From: Bacteroidales bacterium
GTDB lineage: Bacteria; Bacteroidota; Bacteroidia; Bacteroidales; Bacteroidaceae
Assembly: GCA_004558535.1 (NCBI GenBank)
Contig: SFCP01000036.1
Location: 1-18,188 of the forward strand
DNA: 18,188 nt
Direction: 5' to 3'
Below the pieces are notes generated by a model. The model saw only the letters and a program-made list of their open reading frames with translations, was not told the DNA's origin and made no database searches. This document shows, piece by piece, positions 1 to 7,134 of this stretch. A program made the translations under genes and the position numbers. Position 1 is the stretch's first letter. Each line of letters starts with the position of its first letter.

Positions 1-1
1 G

Positions 2-778
2 CCGCAGCCCATGACCGAGGACTGCCTGCTCACCTCGCCCTTGGAGTACACCAATGAGCCTTATGCCATCGCCAAGATTGCCGGACTGAAAATGTGCGAA
101 AGCTTCAATCTGCAATACGGTACGAACTATATCGCAGTGATGCCCACCAATCTCTATGGCCCGAACGACAATTTCCACCTCGAAAACTCACACGTGCTGC
201 CGGCCATGATCCGCAAAATCCATTTGGCACGCTGCCTGAACGAGGGCGACTGGACGTCCGTGCGCCGCGACCTCAACCGCCGGCCTGTACAGGGAGTAGA
301 CGGCACAGCCTCCGAGACGGAAATCCTGGACGTGCTGGCAAACTTCGGCATCCGGCCGGAAAGCGTCACCCTCTGGGGGACCGGCCGACCCCTGCGCGAG
401 TTCCTGTGGAGCGAAGAGATGGCCGATGCCAGCGTACACGTCCTGCTGCATGTAGACTTCCGGGACACCTGCCCCAACCAGACGCGAAATGCCGACGGCA
501 TCGTCGAAGTGCGCAACTGTCACATCAATGTGGGCACCGGTGTGGAACTTACCATCCGTGAATGCGCCGAAAAAATTCTGGCCGAGGTCGGCTTCCGCGG
601 ACAGCTCCTTTGGGATGCTTCCAAACCCGACGGGACGATGAAAAAACTGTGCGACGTCTCCAAACTCCACCAATTGGGATGGCACCACAAGGTAGAAATC
701 GATGAAGGCATCCGTCGCCTCTACGCCTGGTACCGCGAGGATTGCCTGCAAGGCAAAGGTCCCTTGGCACGAGGCTGA
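2..778 (+). CDS. fcl: GDP-L-fucose synthase, C-terminal part (5' end outside window)
   Basis: This is the 3' part of a GDP-4-keto-6-deoxymannose epimerase/reductase, which makes GDP-L-fucose for capsule and glycoprotein fucosylation in the cytosol. The frame is open from base 2, so the ATG at 11 is internal. The preceding residues PQP and the following EDCLLTSPLEYTNEPYAIAK are typical of the family. The short-chain dehydrogenase YxxxK pair is visible as YAIAK at 62-76, followed by the conserved MPTNLYGPNDNFH stretch. The N-terminal Rossmann glycine motif, about 100 residues, lies before the window. Compared with the enterobacterial enzyme there is an insertion of about 45 residues before TLWGTGRPLREFLW, which I recall as usual in Bacteroides homologues. 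The gene ends at a TGA and converges on rubrerythrin. Its usual partner gmd is not visible. The family call is secure. Confidence 0.95.
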   Translation, partial: PQPMTEDCLLTSPLEYTNEPYAIAKIAGLKMCESFNLQYGTNYIAVMPTNLYGPNDNFHLENSHVLPAMIRKIHLARCLNEGDWTSVRRDLNRRPVQGVDGTASETEILDVLANFGIRPESVTLWGTGRPLREFLWSEEMADASVHVLLHVDFRDTCPNQTRNADGIVEVRNCHINVGTGVELTIRECAEKILAEVGFRGQLLWDASKPDGTMKKLCDVSKLHQLGWHHKVEIDEGIRRLYAWYREDCLQGKGPLARG

Positions 779-825
779 GACAAGACCACGTCAAAGCCGC
801 CCCACGCCCCGCATAGTCATAAAAA

Positions 826-863
826 AGCCTCCCGCTAAGTGGAAATCCACTTGCAGGGAGGCT
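826..863. terminator. Hairpin terminator between fcl and rubrerythrin
   Basis: AGCCTCCC (826-833) pairs with GGGAGGCT (856-863), and inside it AAGTGGA (837-843) pairs with TCCACTT (846-852). A run of A just upstream (821-826) becomes a U tract when the minus strand is transcribed, so it works best for rubrerythrin, whose stop lies 25 bases away. On the + strand the trailing sequence is only weakly T-rich, so termination of fcl is possible but less certain. Confidence 0.8.
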
Positions 864-888
864 CTATTTGTAGGCGTATGCGGCAAGA

Positions 889-1428
889 TTAATAATTCTC
901 GGCACGCAGTTGGAAGTAACTCTGCGCATGCTCGCAAACGGGGCAGAGCGCGGGCGCCTTCTTACCCACTACGATGTGGCCGCAGTTGGAGCACTGCCAT
1001 ACACAATCACCCTCGCGGCTAAACACCAAGTCGCCCTCGATGTTGGCGAGCAGTTTGCGATAGCGCTCCTCATGTTCCTTTTCGATAGCGCCCACCATTT
1101 CAAATCGGGCAGCGATTTCGGGAAAACCCTCTTCGCGGGCCTCTTTGGCGAAACCGGCGTACATGTCGGTCCATTCGTAGTTCTCGCCGGCAGCAGCGTC
1201 CTTCAGGTTCTCCACGGTACCCGGCATGCCGCCGTGCAGCAGTTTGAACCAGATCTTGGCATGCTCCTTTTCGTTCTTGGCGGTTTCCTCGAAGATGGCA
1301 GCCATCTGTACGTAACCGTCCTTCTTGGCTTTCGAGGCATAATACTGGTACTTGGTGTGAGCCTGGGATTCGCCGGCAAAAGCCGTCATCAGGTTTTGCT
1401 CAGTCTTTGAGCCTTTCAATTCTTTCAT
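889..1428 (-). CDS. rbr: Rubrerythrin
   Basis: This is a 179-residue rubrerythrin, a cytosolic NADH-linked peroxide reductase of anaerobes that protects against H2O2. The N-terminal ferritin-like four-helix part carries the di-iron glutamates and histidine in FAGESQAH, ETAKNEKEH, AREEGF and GAIEKEHEERY. The C-terminal rubredoxin-like part has the two iron-binding knuckles CSNCGH and CPVCEH and ends in the conserved SYFQL. Length and domain order are standard and no residue is missing. It is the only minus-strand gene in the window, is followed by its own hairpin terminator, and is preceded by a long non-coding region with a 20-bp dyad overlapping a possible -7 box. That arrangement suggests a monocistronic, stress-regulated unit. 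Start ATG 1428-1426 begins the conserved MKELKGSKTEQNL. Confidence 0.97.
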   Translation of the reverse strand: MKELKGSKTEQNLMTAFAGESQAHTKYQYYASKAKKDGYVQMAAIFEETAKNEKEHAKIWFKLLHGGMPGTVENLKDAAAGENYEWTDMYAGFAKEAREEGFPEIAARFEMVGAIEKEHEERYRKLLANIEGDLVFSREGDCVWQCSNCGHIVVGKKAPALCPVCEHAQSYFQLRAENY

Positions 1429-1552
1429 GATGTAGTGTTTTATAAATTAGGTAAAACATTCCTTTTCAGCGAAAACAGTGGGGTGGGGCTGTACGAGGCG
1501 GCACAGGACGAGGCGGTACGCTGTAGGCTGCCCAGCTACCCTCACTGCGGCG

Positions 1553-1603
1553 GCAAAAATACGGATTTTTGCGAAATTCACGGGATTTGCGTCCTGCAAA
1601 AAT
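1553..1603 (-). promoter_or_regulatory. Possible rubrerythrin promoter and operator dyad
   Basis: GCAAAAATacggATTTTTGC (1553-1572) is a perfect 8+8 inverted repeat with a 4-base spacer. A third copy, GCAAAAAT, lies at 1596-1603. On the minus strand the right half contains TATTTTTG (1561-1554), a match to the Bacteroidetes -7 element TAnnTTTG. No TTTG lies 19-20 bases upstream, so the -33 element is missing or weak. The start site would fall about 120 bases before the rbr ATG. A dyad over the -7 box would suit a repressor or a redox regulator, but the protein is unknown. Confidence 0.45.
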
Positions 1604-1690
1604 GCTTTTTTTCTGAGCGTCCCTTGTATTTTGTCACTTTACAGAGAAAGTTTCCCATAGGAGACACTTCGGCAACCACACTTTCCCGAA

Positions 1691-1846
1691 ATTACGGTGC
1701 AAGGCGAGCGCAGAAGCCAAGTTTACTTGGATTATGCCGAGCCGCAGCCCATAATATGTAATTACGGTGCAAGGCGAGCGCAGAAGCCAAGTTTACTTGG
1801 ATTATACCGAGCCGCAGCTCGTAATATGCAATTACGGTGCAAGGCG
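1691..1846 (+). repeat. 70-bp tandem repeat, two full units plus 16 bp
   Basis: Unit 1 is 1691-1760, unit 2 is 1761-1830, and a third copy stops after 16 bases (ATTACGGTGCAAGGCG, 1831-1846). The two full units differ at four positions (T/C transitions and A/G changes). Each carries a perfect palindrome, CCAAGTTTACTTGG, at 1717-1730 and 1787-1800. In unit 2 the ends ATTACG and CGTAAT are also complementary. I recall very similar intergenic sequences, often mis-called as short ORFs, in many Bacteroidales genomes, but I could not verify this here. The units are non-coding and no spacers separate them, so this is not a CRISPR array. Confidence 0.85.
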
Positions 1847-1870
1847 CCCCTCGTTTTACAAAAAAAAATG

Positions 1871-1878
1871 TAACTTTG
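1871..1878 (+). promoter_or_regulatory. -7 box (TAACTTTG) upstream of the kinase pseudogene
   Basis: TAACTTTG fits the Bacteroidetes -7 consensus TAnnTTTG exactly. The expected -33 TTTG is not found 19-20 bases upstream. That interval starts just after the last repeat fragment at 1846, so the repeat may have displaced it. The leader would be about 140 bases. Confidence 0.45.
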
Positions 1879-1960
1879 CCATGGTAAAATGCCGCAAGCC
1901 CCTCCCCTCAGGATGCCTGCTACAAGCCCAAGACGCGCGCCCCCGACATTGTGCAGCTCA

Positions 1961-1984
1961 AATAGGGCTACCAATAGGGCTACC
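1961..1984 (+). repeat. 12-bp tandem duplication upstream of the kinase start
   Basis: AATAGGGCTACC occurs twice head to tail (1961-1972 and 1973-1984), about 40 bases before the kinase ATG in the untranslated leader. It looks like a slippage duplication. Confidence 0.8.
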
Positions 1985-2021
1985 CAAAAATTATCTCACT
2001 GAATTCAGTATTCAAAAAAAG

Positions 2022-3600
2022 ATGCAAATCATGACCGATACGCCCGACCACCTGCCTGCCGGCACTTTGCTCCATGCCCGTATGTATCGCATCGTGCGCT
2101 TCATCGCCGCCGGCGGCTTCGGCTGCACCTACGAGGCCGAGCATGTCCTGCTCGAAAAGCGCGTAGCCATCAAGGAGTTCTTCATGCAGGACTACTGCAA
2201 CCGCGACGCAGATACCCACCGGGTCACCGTGGGCACAAAAAGCATGCTGGAAATGGTGGACAAATACAAGCGGAAGTTCATCGGCGAGGCCCAAGCACTC
2301 AGCGGTTTGGACCACGAGGGCATCGTCGGCGTGAGCGATGTATTCGAGGAGAACGGCACGGCCTATTTCGTGATGGACTATGTGGACGGGCAGTCCCTCG
2401 CCGGCTACTGCAAGAACGGTCCGTTGCTCGAAAAGCACGCCCTATACTATATCCGCCAAGTCTGCGAAGCCTTGGCCTACGTGCACGACCACAACCGCCT
2501 GCATCTCGACATCAAGCCCGGCAATAAGCGGCGACAATAACACGACACTACTTGGCTATACCCCGGGCTACGCACCGTTGGAGCAGATGAACCGCAATGT
2601 GCAGCAGTTCTTCCCCGCTACAGACATCTACGCATTAGGGGCAACGCTCTACTGCCTGTTAACCGGCCATACACCCCAGTCTCCGGCCGACCGCCTCAAT
2701 GACGAAGAAAACAATTTGGCTCTTCCTGCCAATATCAGTGCTGCCACGCGCCATGCGGTGGAGCAGGCGATGCAAATCCGCAAAAAAGACCGCCCGCAAA
2801 GCGTCCGTGAATTTATGGCCCTGTTGGATGCTGCCATCATGCCGACACGGGGCATTGTGCAAACTGCGGAGGTGCCAACAAATGGAGCCACGCATGGGGT
2901 CGGTCCCCAATTAAACCCCAAATTAAGCCACGACGTCGGACAGGCTGGGAGTGGGGCGTCGCAAGATTGTCGAAATCCAGTATCTCCTGTTGCATGGACT
3001 GCACCGATACCGCAGCCCCAGCTGTTTTTTCAGAAGCACCAGCCTTTTTTCAAGAAACTACTCAGCAATGTACAGCCCGAAATGCGGCAGATAGGGCCGG
3101 CTTTGGGCGCTCACAATGGATACAACTTTGTGGATTTAGGACTGAGTGGAGCGTTTTTTGCTTGGGGCGAAACAAGGACGAAGGGCGTATATAAAGAAAG
3201 TAATTGGGGGAGGGCGGGGCGTACGGCAGGCGATATCAGCGGCAATGCTATCTGCGATGCAGCCCGTGCCAATTGGGGAGGCCGCTGGCGAATGCCCACC
3301 AAGGCCGAGTGTGACGAATTGGTCCGCAATTGCGCCCTTGAATGGGGCATGCTGAATGGTGTGGCCGGTATGCTTTTCACCTCCAGGCGGAACGGTAACA
3401 GTCTATTTCTGCCCGCCGCCGGTCGCCACCTCAATGCTTCCACGTACGGCGCAGGCGAGTACGGCCGCTACTGGGCGTCCAATCCCGATGCGCACAATGC
3501 ACAGCGAGCGTGCGGACTATATTTCGAGGCAGGAGACAGCGCTGGCACAGACTGGCACAACGGCTACAACGGCTGCTCCGTACGTCCGGTCCTGGAATGA
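2022..3600 (+). pseudogene. Disrupted Ser/Thr protein kinase with FISUMP-like C-terminal domain
   Basis: Residues after the start (ATG 2022 or 2031) form a protein-kinase N-lobe: glycine loop AAGGFGCTYEA, beta-3 lysine in VAIKEFF, helix-C glutamate in IGEAQAL, hinge FVMDYVDG and catalytic loop HLDIKPGN ending at 2525. The frame then runs to a stop at 2538-2540. In the next frame the C-lobe continues with LLGYTPGYAPLEQM, TDIYALGATLYCLLTG and RPQSVREFMALLD. The residues that normally lie between, including DFG, are absent, so a deletion of roughly 20-25 codons also shifted the frame. A low-complexity linker follows, then a FISUMP/Fib_succ_major-like domain (about 3110-3597) with FVDLGLS, FFAWGE, RWRMPTKAECDEL, LFLPAAG, YWAS and the terminal SVRP. 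This domain also lacks its usual WATCNVG segment. I see no transmembrane segment. An assembly error is an alternative to true decay. Confidence 0.8.
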
Positions 3601-3757
3601 TTTTCGAGGATTTGCCACGCATCTATACCTACACAGGCGAGAGGCCGGCCCTGCACAACCCATCCGTTCGAGGTACGGAGTCCGGGCTTGGATACACGCA
3701 GAAAACTGCACATAAGCAGGAAATGCGGGATTTTGTGAAATTGAAGTAGCAGATTGC

Positions 3758-3788
3758 TTTGCCATTCGCAAGGCTTTTGCTACTTTTG
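3758..3788 (+). promoter_or_regulatory. Promoter of the DUF1599-tpiA-folE cluster
   Basis: TTTG (3758-3761), a spacer of exactly 19 bases, then TACTTTTG (3781-3788) give a full match to the Bacteroidetes sigma-ABfr consensus. Transcription would start near 3794, leaving an untranslated leader of about 88 bases. The gene-free stretch 3601-3881 holds nothing else I can name. Confidence 0.75.
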
Positions 3789-3881
3789 CCGTACTTACGA
3801 GGAATGCGTCATGACGACAGCCTTGTCGCACGCAGACCGGAAGCCTGCCCTGCACAGGGGCGATTTGAAAAAAAATACATT

Positions 3882-4451
3882 ATGAATACTTCGGAAGAGT
3901 TTCGGACAGTGATGCAGAGCTGTCGTGATTTGTTTGCCAAGAAGTTGCACGATTATGGTGCGGCGTGGCGCATCATGCGGCCCGAATCAGTGACGGATCA
4001 GCTGTATATCAAGGCCAATCGCATACGTTCGCTGGAAATGAAAGGCGTAGCGATGGTCGAGGAGGGCATCGCCCCCGAATTTGTAGCTATCGTGAATTAT
4101 GGCATAGTGGGACAAATCCAATTGGAGTTAGGACCGGCACAGGCCGAAAACGACTTATCCGAGGAGGAGGCCCTGCGCTGCTACGACAAGTACGCCGACG
4201 AAGCACTCGCCCTAATGCTGCGCAAGAACCACGATTACGATGAAGCTTGGCGCAGTATGCGCATCAGTTCCTACACGGACCTGATACTGATGAAAGTCTT
4301 CCGCACGAAGCAAATCGAAGACTTGGATGGCGCAACGCTCGTCTCCGAGGGCATTGCCGCCAACTATATGGATATGGTCAACTACGCCGTGTTCGCCCTC
4401 ATCAAACTCACACTCGAACAGGGGGAAGCGGCCACGGCGGAGCAAGGCTGA
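3882..4451 (+). CDS. DUF1599 (Nmad1) domain protein
   Basis: This is a 189-residue protein of the DUF1599 family, also called nucleotide modification associated domain 1. Its biochemical role is unproven. I chose the ATG at 3882 (MNTSEEF) because it follows the perfect promoter and an A-rich leader; the open frame runs further up, but that DNA lies in or before the promoter. The protein is an internal duplication: residues 21-83 (KLHDYGAAWR ... EGIAPEF ... VNYGIVGQIQLEL) align with residues 115-178 (KNHDYDEAWR ... EGIAANY ... VNYAVFALIKLTL). It is helical and acidic, with no signal peptide. It is followed after 47 bases by a membrane protein and then tpiA and folE, which suggests an operon. 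Conserved HDY and VNY motifs recall all-alpha nucleotide-handling folds, but that is inference. Confidence 0.9.
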   Translation: MNTSEEFRTVMQSCRDLFAKKLHDYGAAWRIMRPESVTDQLYIKANRIRSLEMKGVAMVEEGIAPEFVAIVNYGIVGQIQLELGPAQAENDLSEEEALRCYDKYADEALALMLRKNHDYDEAWRSMRISSYTDLILMKVFRTKQIEDLDGATLVSEGIAANYMDMVNYAVFALIKLTLEQGEAATAEQG

Positions 4452-4498
4452 TTCTCCCCGATAACGATTAGCACTTCTCCATAAAAAAGGCAGGATTC

Positions 4499-5701
4499 AT
4501 GAAACGCAGCTCGCGCATAATGCTGTTTTGGACGATCAATGTAGCCCGCCTGCTACTGGCGGGAACATTCCTCGTCTCGGGCTTCGTCAAAGCCGTAGAC
4601 CCCATGGGTATGCTGTACAAGCTGAACGCATACTTTACGCATTGGGGGATGCCATTGGCCGAGAATTCGCTGTGGCTGCGGTTGATGGTAGTGGTGCTGG
4701 CCACGATGGAATTTGTGCTGGGCATTTACTGGCTGCTGGGCACCCGATTGCGCTTCACAACCTGGTGTACTACCTTGCTGCTCACGGGTTGGACGTGTTT
4801 GACAGCCTATATCTACCTGTACAATCCAGTGGCGGACTGCGGATGCTTTGGCGAAGCTATCGTAATGAGCAACGGGGCGACGCTGGCCAAGAATGTGGTG
4901 CTGCTATCCCTGTCTCTGCTTTGTCTCAATCAGCGGCGATACATGAAGCGCCTAATCAGTGAGCGCAATCAGTGGATAACGTCTATCTATACTTGGGTGT
5001 ATATCATTGTGCTGTGCCTGTACAGCTATCATTACCTGCCCGTGCTGGATTTCACGGACTATAAGGTAGAGACAAACTGGCGGGCGGCCTGGTACGGCGA
5101 CTTCGGCGAAGATGCTCCCGAAGTAATCAGCACGCTCTACTTCACAGACCGACAAACCGAGGAGGACCGGACGGAGGAAGTACTGGCGGACGGCTACGTG
5201 TTCCTGCTGACCATCCCCGACCCCAACACTGCCGATGACGGCAATGCCGACCGCATCAACGATCTGTATGACGACTGCGTGGACCGTGGCTACGCTTTCC
5301 TGTGTGCCATAGGCGAACCATGCCATCCCGAGGACGTGGAGGGATGGACAGACCGAACGGGAGCAGCTTACCCGCTGCTGATGGCCGACGCCGTGCAACT
5401 AAAGGCAATGGCCCGCTCCAATCCCGGCCTGCTGCTGCTGAAGGACGGCGTGCTCATTGGGAAATGGAGCCACAACGATTTGCCCGTTCTCAGCGAAAAT
5501 GACAAGTGGCAGGAAGCAGCAGAGAACGGCGGCGTACGTTCCACCGCCTTAGGACGGTTGCTGCTATGGTTTCTGCTGCCGCTGGCACTCATCATCCTGG
5601 CAGACCGCTTGTGGATAGGAAGTAAATTCTACAGACACTATATTTATCAAAAACGTTTCAAACAACAAAAAAACAATGAGAAAGAAAATTGTAGCAGGTA
5701 A
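4499..5701 (+). CDS. MauE/DoxX-type membrane protein with thioredoxin-like domain
   Basis: This 400-residue inner-membrane protein starts with a four-helix MauE/DoxX module (helices near 11-30, 61-82, 88-107 and 131-143). It carries the conserved SGFVKAVDPMG and the di-cysteine motif DCGCFG at 113-118. A fifth helix lies near 161-177. A soluble domain follows (about 180-350), with thioredoxin-like features such as YVFLLTIPDP and NPGLLLLKDGVLIGKW. It shows no CxxC active site. A sixth helix at 362-378 and a basic tail end the protein. Family members are linked to thiol or quinone redox chemistry. The role here is unknown. The last 26 bases overlap the start of tpiA in another frame, so translation is probably coupled. 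This gene next to tpiA is, as I recall, conserved in Bacteroides. Confidence 0.88.
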   Translation: MKRSSRIMLFWTINVARLLLAGTFLVSGFVKAVDPMGMLYKLNAYFTHWGMPLAENSLWLRLMVVVLATMEFVLGIYWLLGTRLRFTTWCTTLLLTGWTCLTAYIYLYNPVADCGCFGEAIVMSNGATLAKNVVLLSLSLLCLNQRRYMKRLISERNQWITSIYTWVYIIVLCLYSYHYLPVLDFTDYKVETNWRAAWYGDFGEDAPEVISTLYFTDRQTEEDRTEEVLADGYVFLLTIPDPNTADDGNADRINDLYDDCVDRGYAFLCAIGEPCHPEDVEGWTDRTGAAYPLLMADAVQLKAMARSNPGLLLLKDGVLIGKWSHNDLPVLSENDKWQEAAENGGVRSTALGRLLLWFLLPLALIILADRLWIGSKFYRHYIYQKRFKQQKNNEKENCSR

Positions 5702-6437
5702 CTGGAAAATGAACAAGAACCTGCAAGAAGGTGTGGCTTTGGCCAAGGAACTGAACGCTATGCTGGTAGCCGACAAACCCGCTTGCGATGTGGTGATTTG
5801 CACACCCTTCATTCATTTGGCCTCGGTGGCTGCTGAACTGGATGCTAACGTAATCGGCCTCGGCGCCGAAAACTGTGCTGACAAGGCAAGCGGTGCATAC
5901 ACGGGTGAAGTGTCGGCCGAAATGGTCAAGAGCACCGGTGCAGGCTATGTCATCTTGGGTCACAGCGAGCGTCGTGCCTACTACCACGAAACGGCTGAAA
6001 TACTGAAAGAAAAAATCAACCTGGCTCTGGCCAACGGGCTGAAGGTAATCTTCTGCATCGGCGAAGTGCTGGAAGAGCGCGAAAGCGGCAAGCAGAATGA
6101 CGTGGTAAAAGCGCAGTTGGAAGGCTCGCTCTTTGATTTGAGCGCCGAGGAATTTGGCAACATCATCTTGGCTTACGAGCCCGTCTGGGCTATCGGTACC
6201 GGCAAGACCGCTACTGCTGAACAGGCACAGGAGATGCACGCCTTCATTCGTGGCGTGATTGCCGATAAGTTTGGTGCAGAAGCAGCCGAGAACGTGTCCA
6301 TCCTCTATGGTGGCAGCTGCAAACCGAGCAACGCCAAGGAAATTTTTGCCAAGCCCGACGTGGACGGCGGTTTGATTGGTGGTGCTGCACTGAAAGCAGC
6401 TGACTTCAAAGGCATCATTGACGCTTGGAAAGCCTAA
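5676..6437 (+). CDS. tpiA: Triose-phosphate isomerase
   Basis: This is a 253-residue TIM-barrel enzyme that interconverts dihydroxyacetone phosphate and glyceraldehyde 3-phosphate in glycolysis. All catalytic residues are present: N9 and K11 in GNWKMNK, H96 in GHSERR, E168 in AYEPVWAIGTGK (loop 6), and the phosphate-binding ILYGGS and GGLIGGAAL near the end. Length is normal. The ATG at 5676 lies inside the 3' end of the preceding membrane-protein gene (26-base overlap). This is the only start that gives the standard MRKKIVAGNWKMN. A hairpin with a short T run follows the stop. Nothing is unusual in the protein. Confidence 0.98.
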   Translation: MRKKIVAGNWKMNKNLQEGVALAKELNAMLVADKPACDVVICTPFIHLASVAAELDANVIGLGAENCADKASGAYTGEVSAEMVKSTGAGYVILGHSERRAYYHETAEILKEKINLALANGLKVIFCIGEVLEERESGKQNDVVKAQLEGSLFDLSAEEFGNIILAYEPVWAIGTGKTATAEQAQEMHAFIRGVIADKFGAEAAENVSILYGGSCKPSNAKEIFAKPDVDGGLIGGAALKAADFKGIIDAWKA

Positions 6438-6457
6438 TGACTGAAAACTGACAACGC

Positions 6458-6495
6458 GCGGAGACAGGTGTCCCTCCGTAAACACCTGTCTCTGC
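6458..6495 (+). terminator. Hairpin after tpiA, possible attenuator or weak terminator
   Basis: GAGACAGGTGT (6461-6471) pairs perfectly with ACACCTGTCTC (6482-6492) around a 10-base loop. Three more pairs (6458-6460 with 6493-6495, one of them G-U) lengthen the stem to 14. It is followed by CGTTTT. It could end part of the tpiA transcripts or stabilise their 3' end. It also contains the ATG at 6468, making that an unlikely start for the next gene. Confidence 0.65.
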
Positions 6496-6545
6496 CGTTT
6501 TGGCAGTATGATCAAAAAAAAATCACATCCTCCAAAAATCATCCT

Positions 6546-7100
6546 GTGAAACAACTATTTGCTATTTTCTTATTCTTGGCTTGCACCATGACGGCGCAGG
6601 CACAGACCTTTACCCAGCATGTGCGGGGAACCGACACCGGAGGTGGCAGTTTGGTGATTGTGCAAAGTGCTGAAATAGAAAACGCGGTGAATACCAAAAA
6701 GTCGGGCGCCAAGGAAAAGAACAACCGTAAACCCGGGCCAACGATGCGGGACAGCAGCGCAGTGCATGGCCATGACGGGGAGGGCGATGGTCGCCACGAG
6801 GTCGGCACACCCCATTACGATGCCACCCATCGGCCGGAACGGATGATGGGCTATCGCATCCAAATCTATGCCGGACCGCGCAACGAAGGACAAACTACAG
6901 CCAAGCGGATGGAAGCAAAATGCCGAAAAGCCCTGCCAGGACTGGCAACGTATGTGAAATTCATTCAGCCACGCTGGACATGCCGCGTAGGCGACTTCCA
7001 AACAAGACAGGATGCCGAGGTGTTCCTGAAGAAGGTGCGAGATGCCAATATATCCTCGCAAGTCACCATCGTGAGATGCGAAATCTTCAAAGTGTATTAG
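6546..7100 (+). CDS. Secreted SPOR-domain protein (GTG start)
   Basis: This is a 184-residue exported protein. I place the start at GTG 6546, because it gives MKQLFAIFLFLACTMTAQAQ, a textbook signal peptide with cleavage after AQA. The upstream in-frame ATG at 6468 sits inside a hairpin stem and would bury the signal peptide behind 26 polar residues. Residues about 45-95 are a low-complexity, charged linker rich in H, G, D and K. Residues 100-184 form a SPOR domain (GYRIQIYAG, RWTCRVGDFQTRQDAEVFLKKV), a fold that binds denuded peptidoglycan glycans. It probably acts in the periplasm at the cell wall. It lies between tpiA and folE with a 34-base gap to folE. No lipobox is seen. Confidence 0.88.
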   Translation: MKQLFAIFLFLACTMTAQAQTFTQHVRGTDTGGGSLVIVQSAEIENAVNTKKSGAKEKNNRKPGPTMRDSSAVHGHDGEGDGRHEVGTPHYDATHRPERMMGYRIQIYAGPRNEGQTTAKRMEAKCRKALPGLATYVKFIQPRWTCRVGDFQTRQDAEVFLKKVRDANISSQVTIVRCEIFKVY

Positions 7101-7134
7101 ACAGGGAAAATCCATCCCCAAAAATCATACAAGA

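Noticed and set aside
1435..1761. Open frame of 108 codons spanning the rbr upstream region and the first repeat unit
   Set aside because: It covers the operator-like dyad and the 70-bp repeat, has no recognisable domain, and its end is simply translated repeat sequence.
1691..1846. CRISPR array
   Set aside because: Units are directly abutting, only two full copies exist, and no spacers or cas genes are present.
1767..2021. N-terminal extension of the kinase frame
   Set aside because: The frame begins inside the repeat and before the -7 box. The conserved kinase sequence begins only after ATG 2022/2031.
3100..3600. Diversity-generating retroelement target (variable C-type-lectin-like domain)
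   Set aside because: The C-terminal fold type is suggestive, but no template repeat or reverse transcriptase lies in the window.
5658..6554. Minus-strand frame of 298 codons over tpiA
   Set aside because: It is the antisense shadow of a certain gene and shows no domain.
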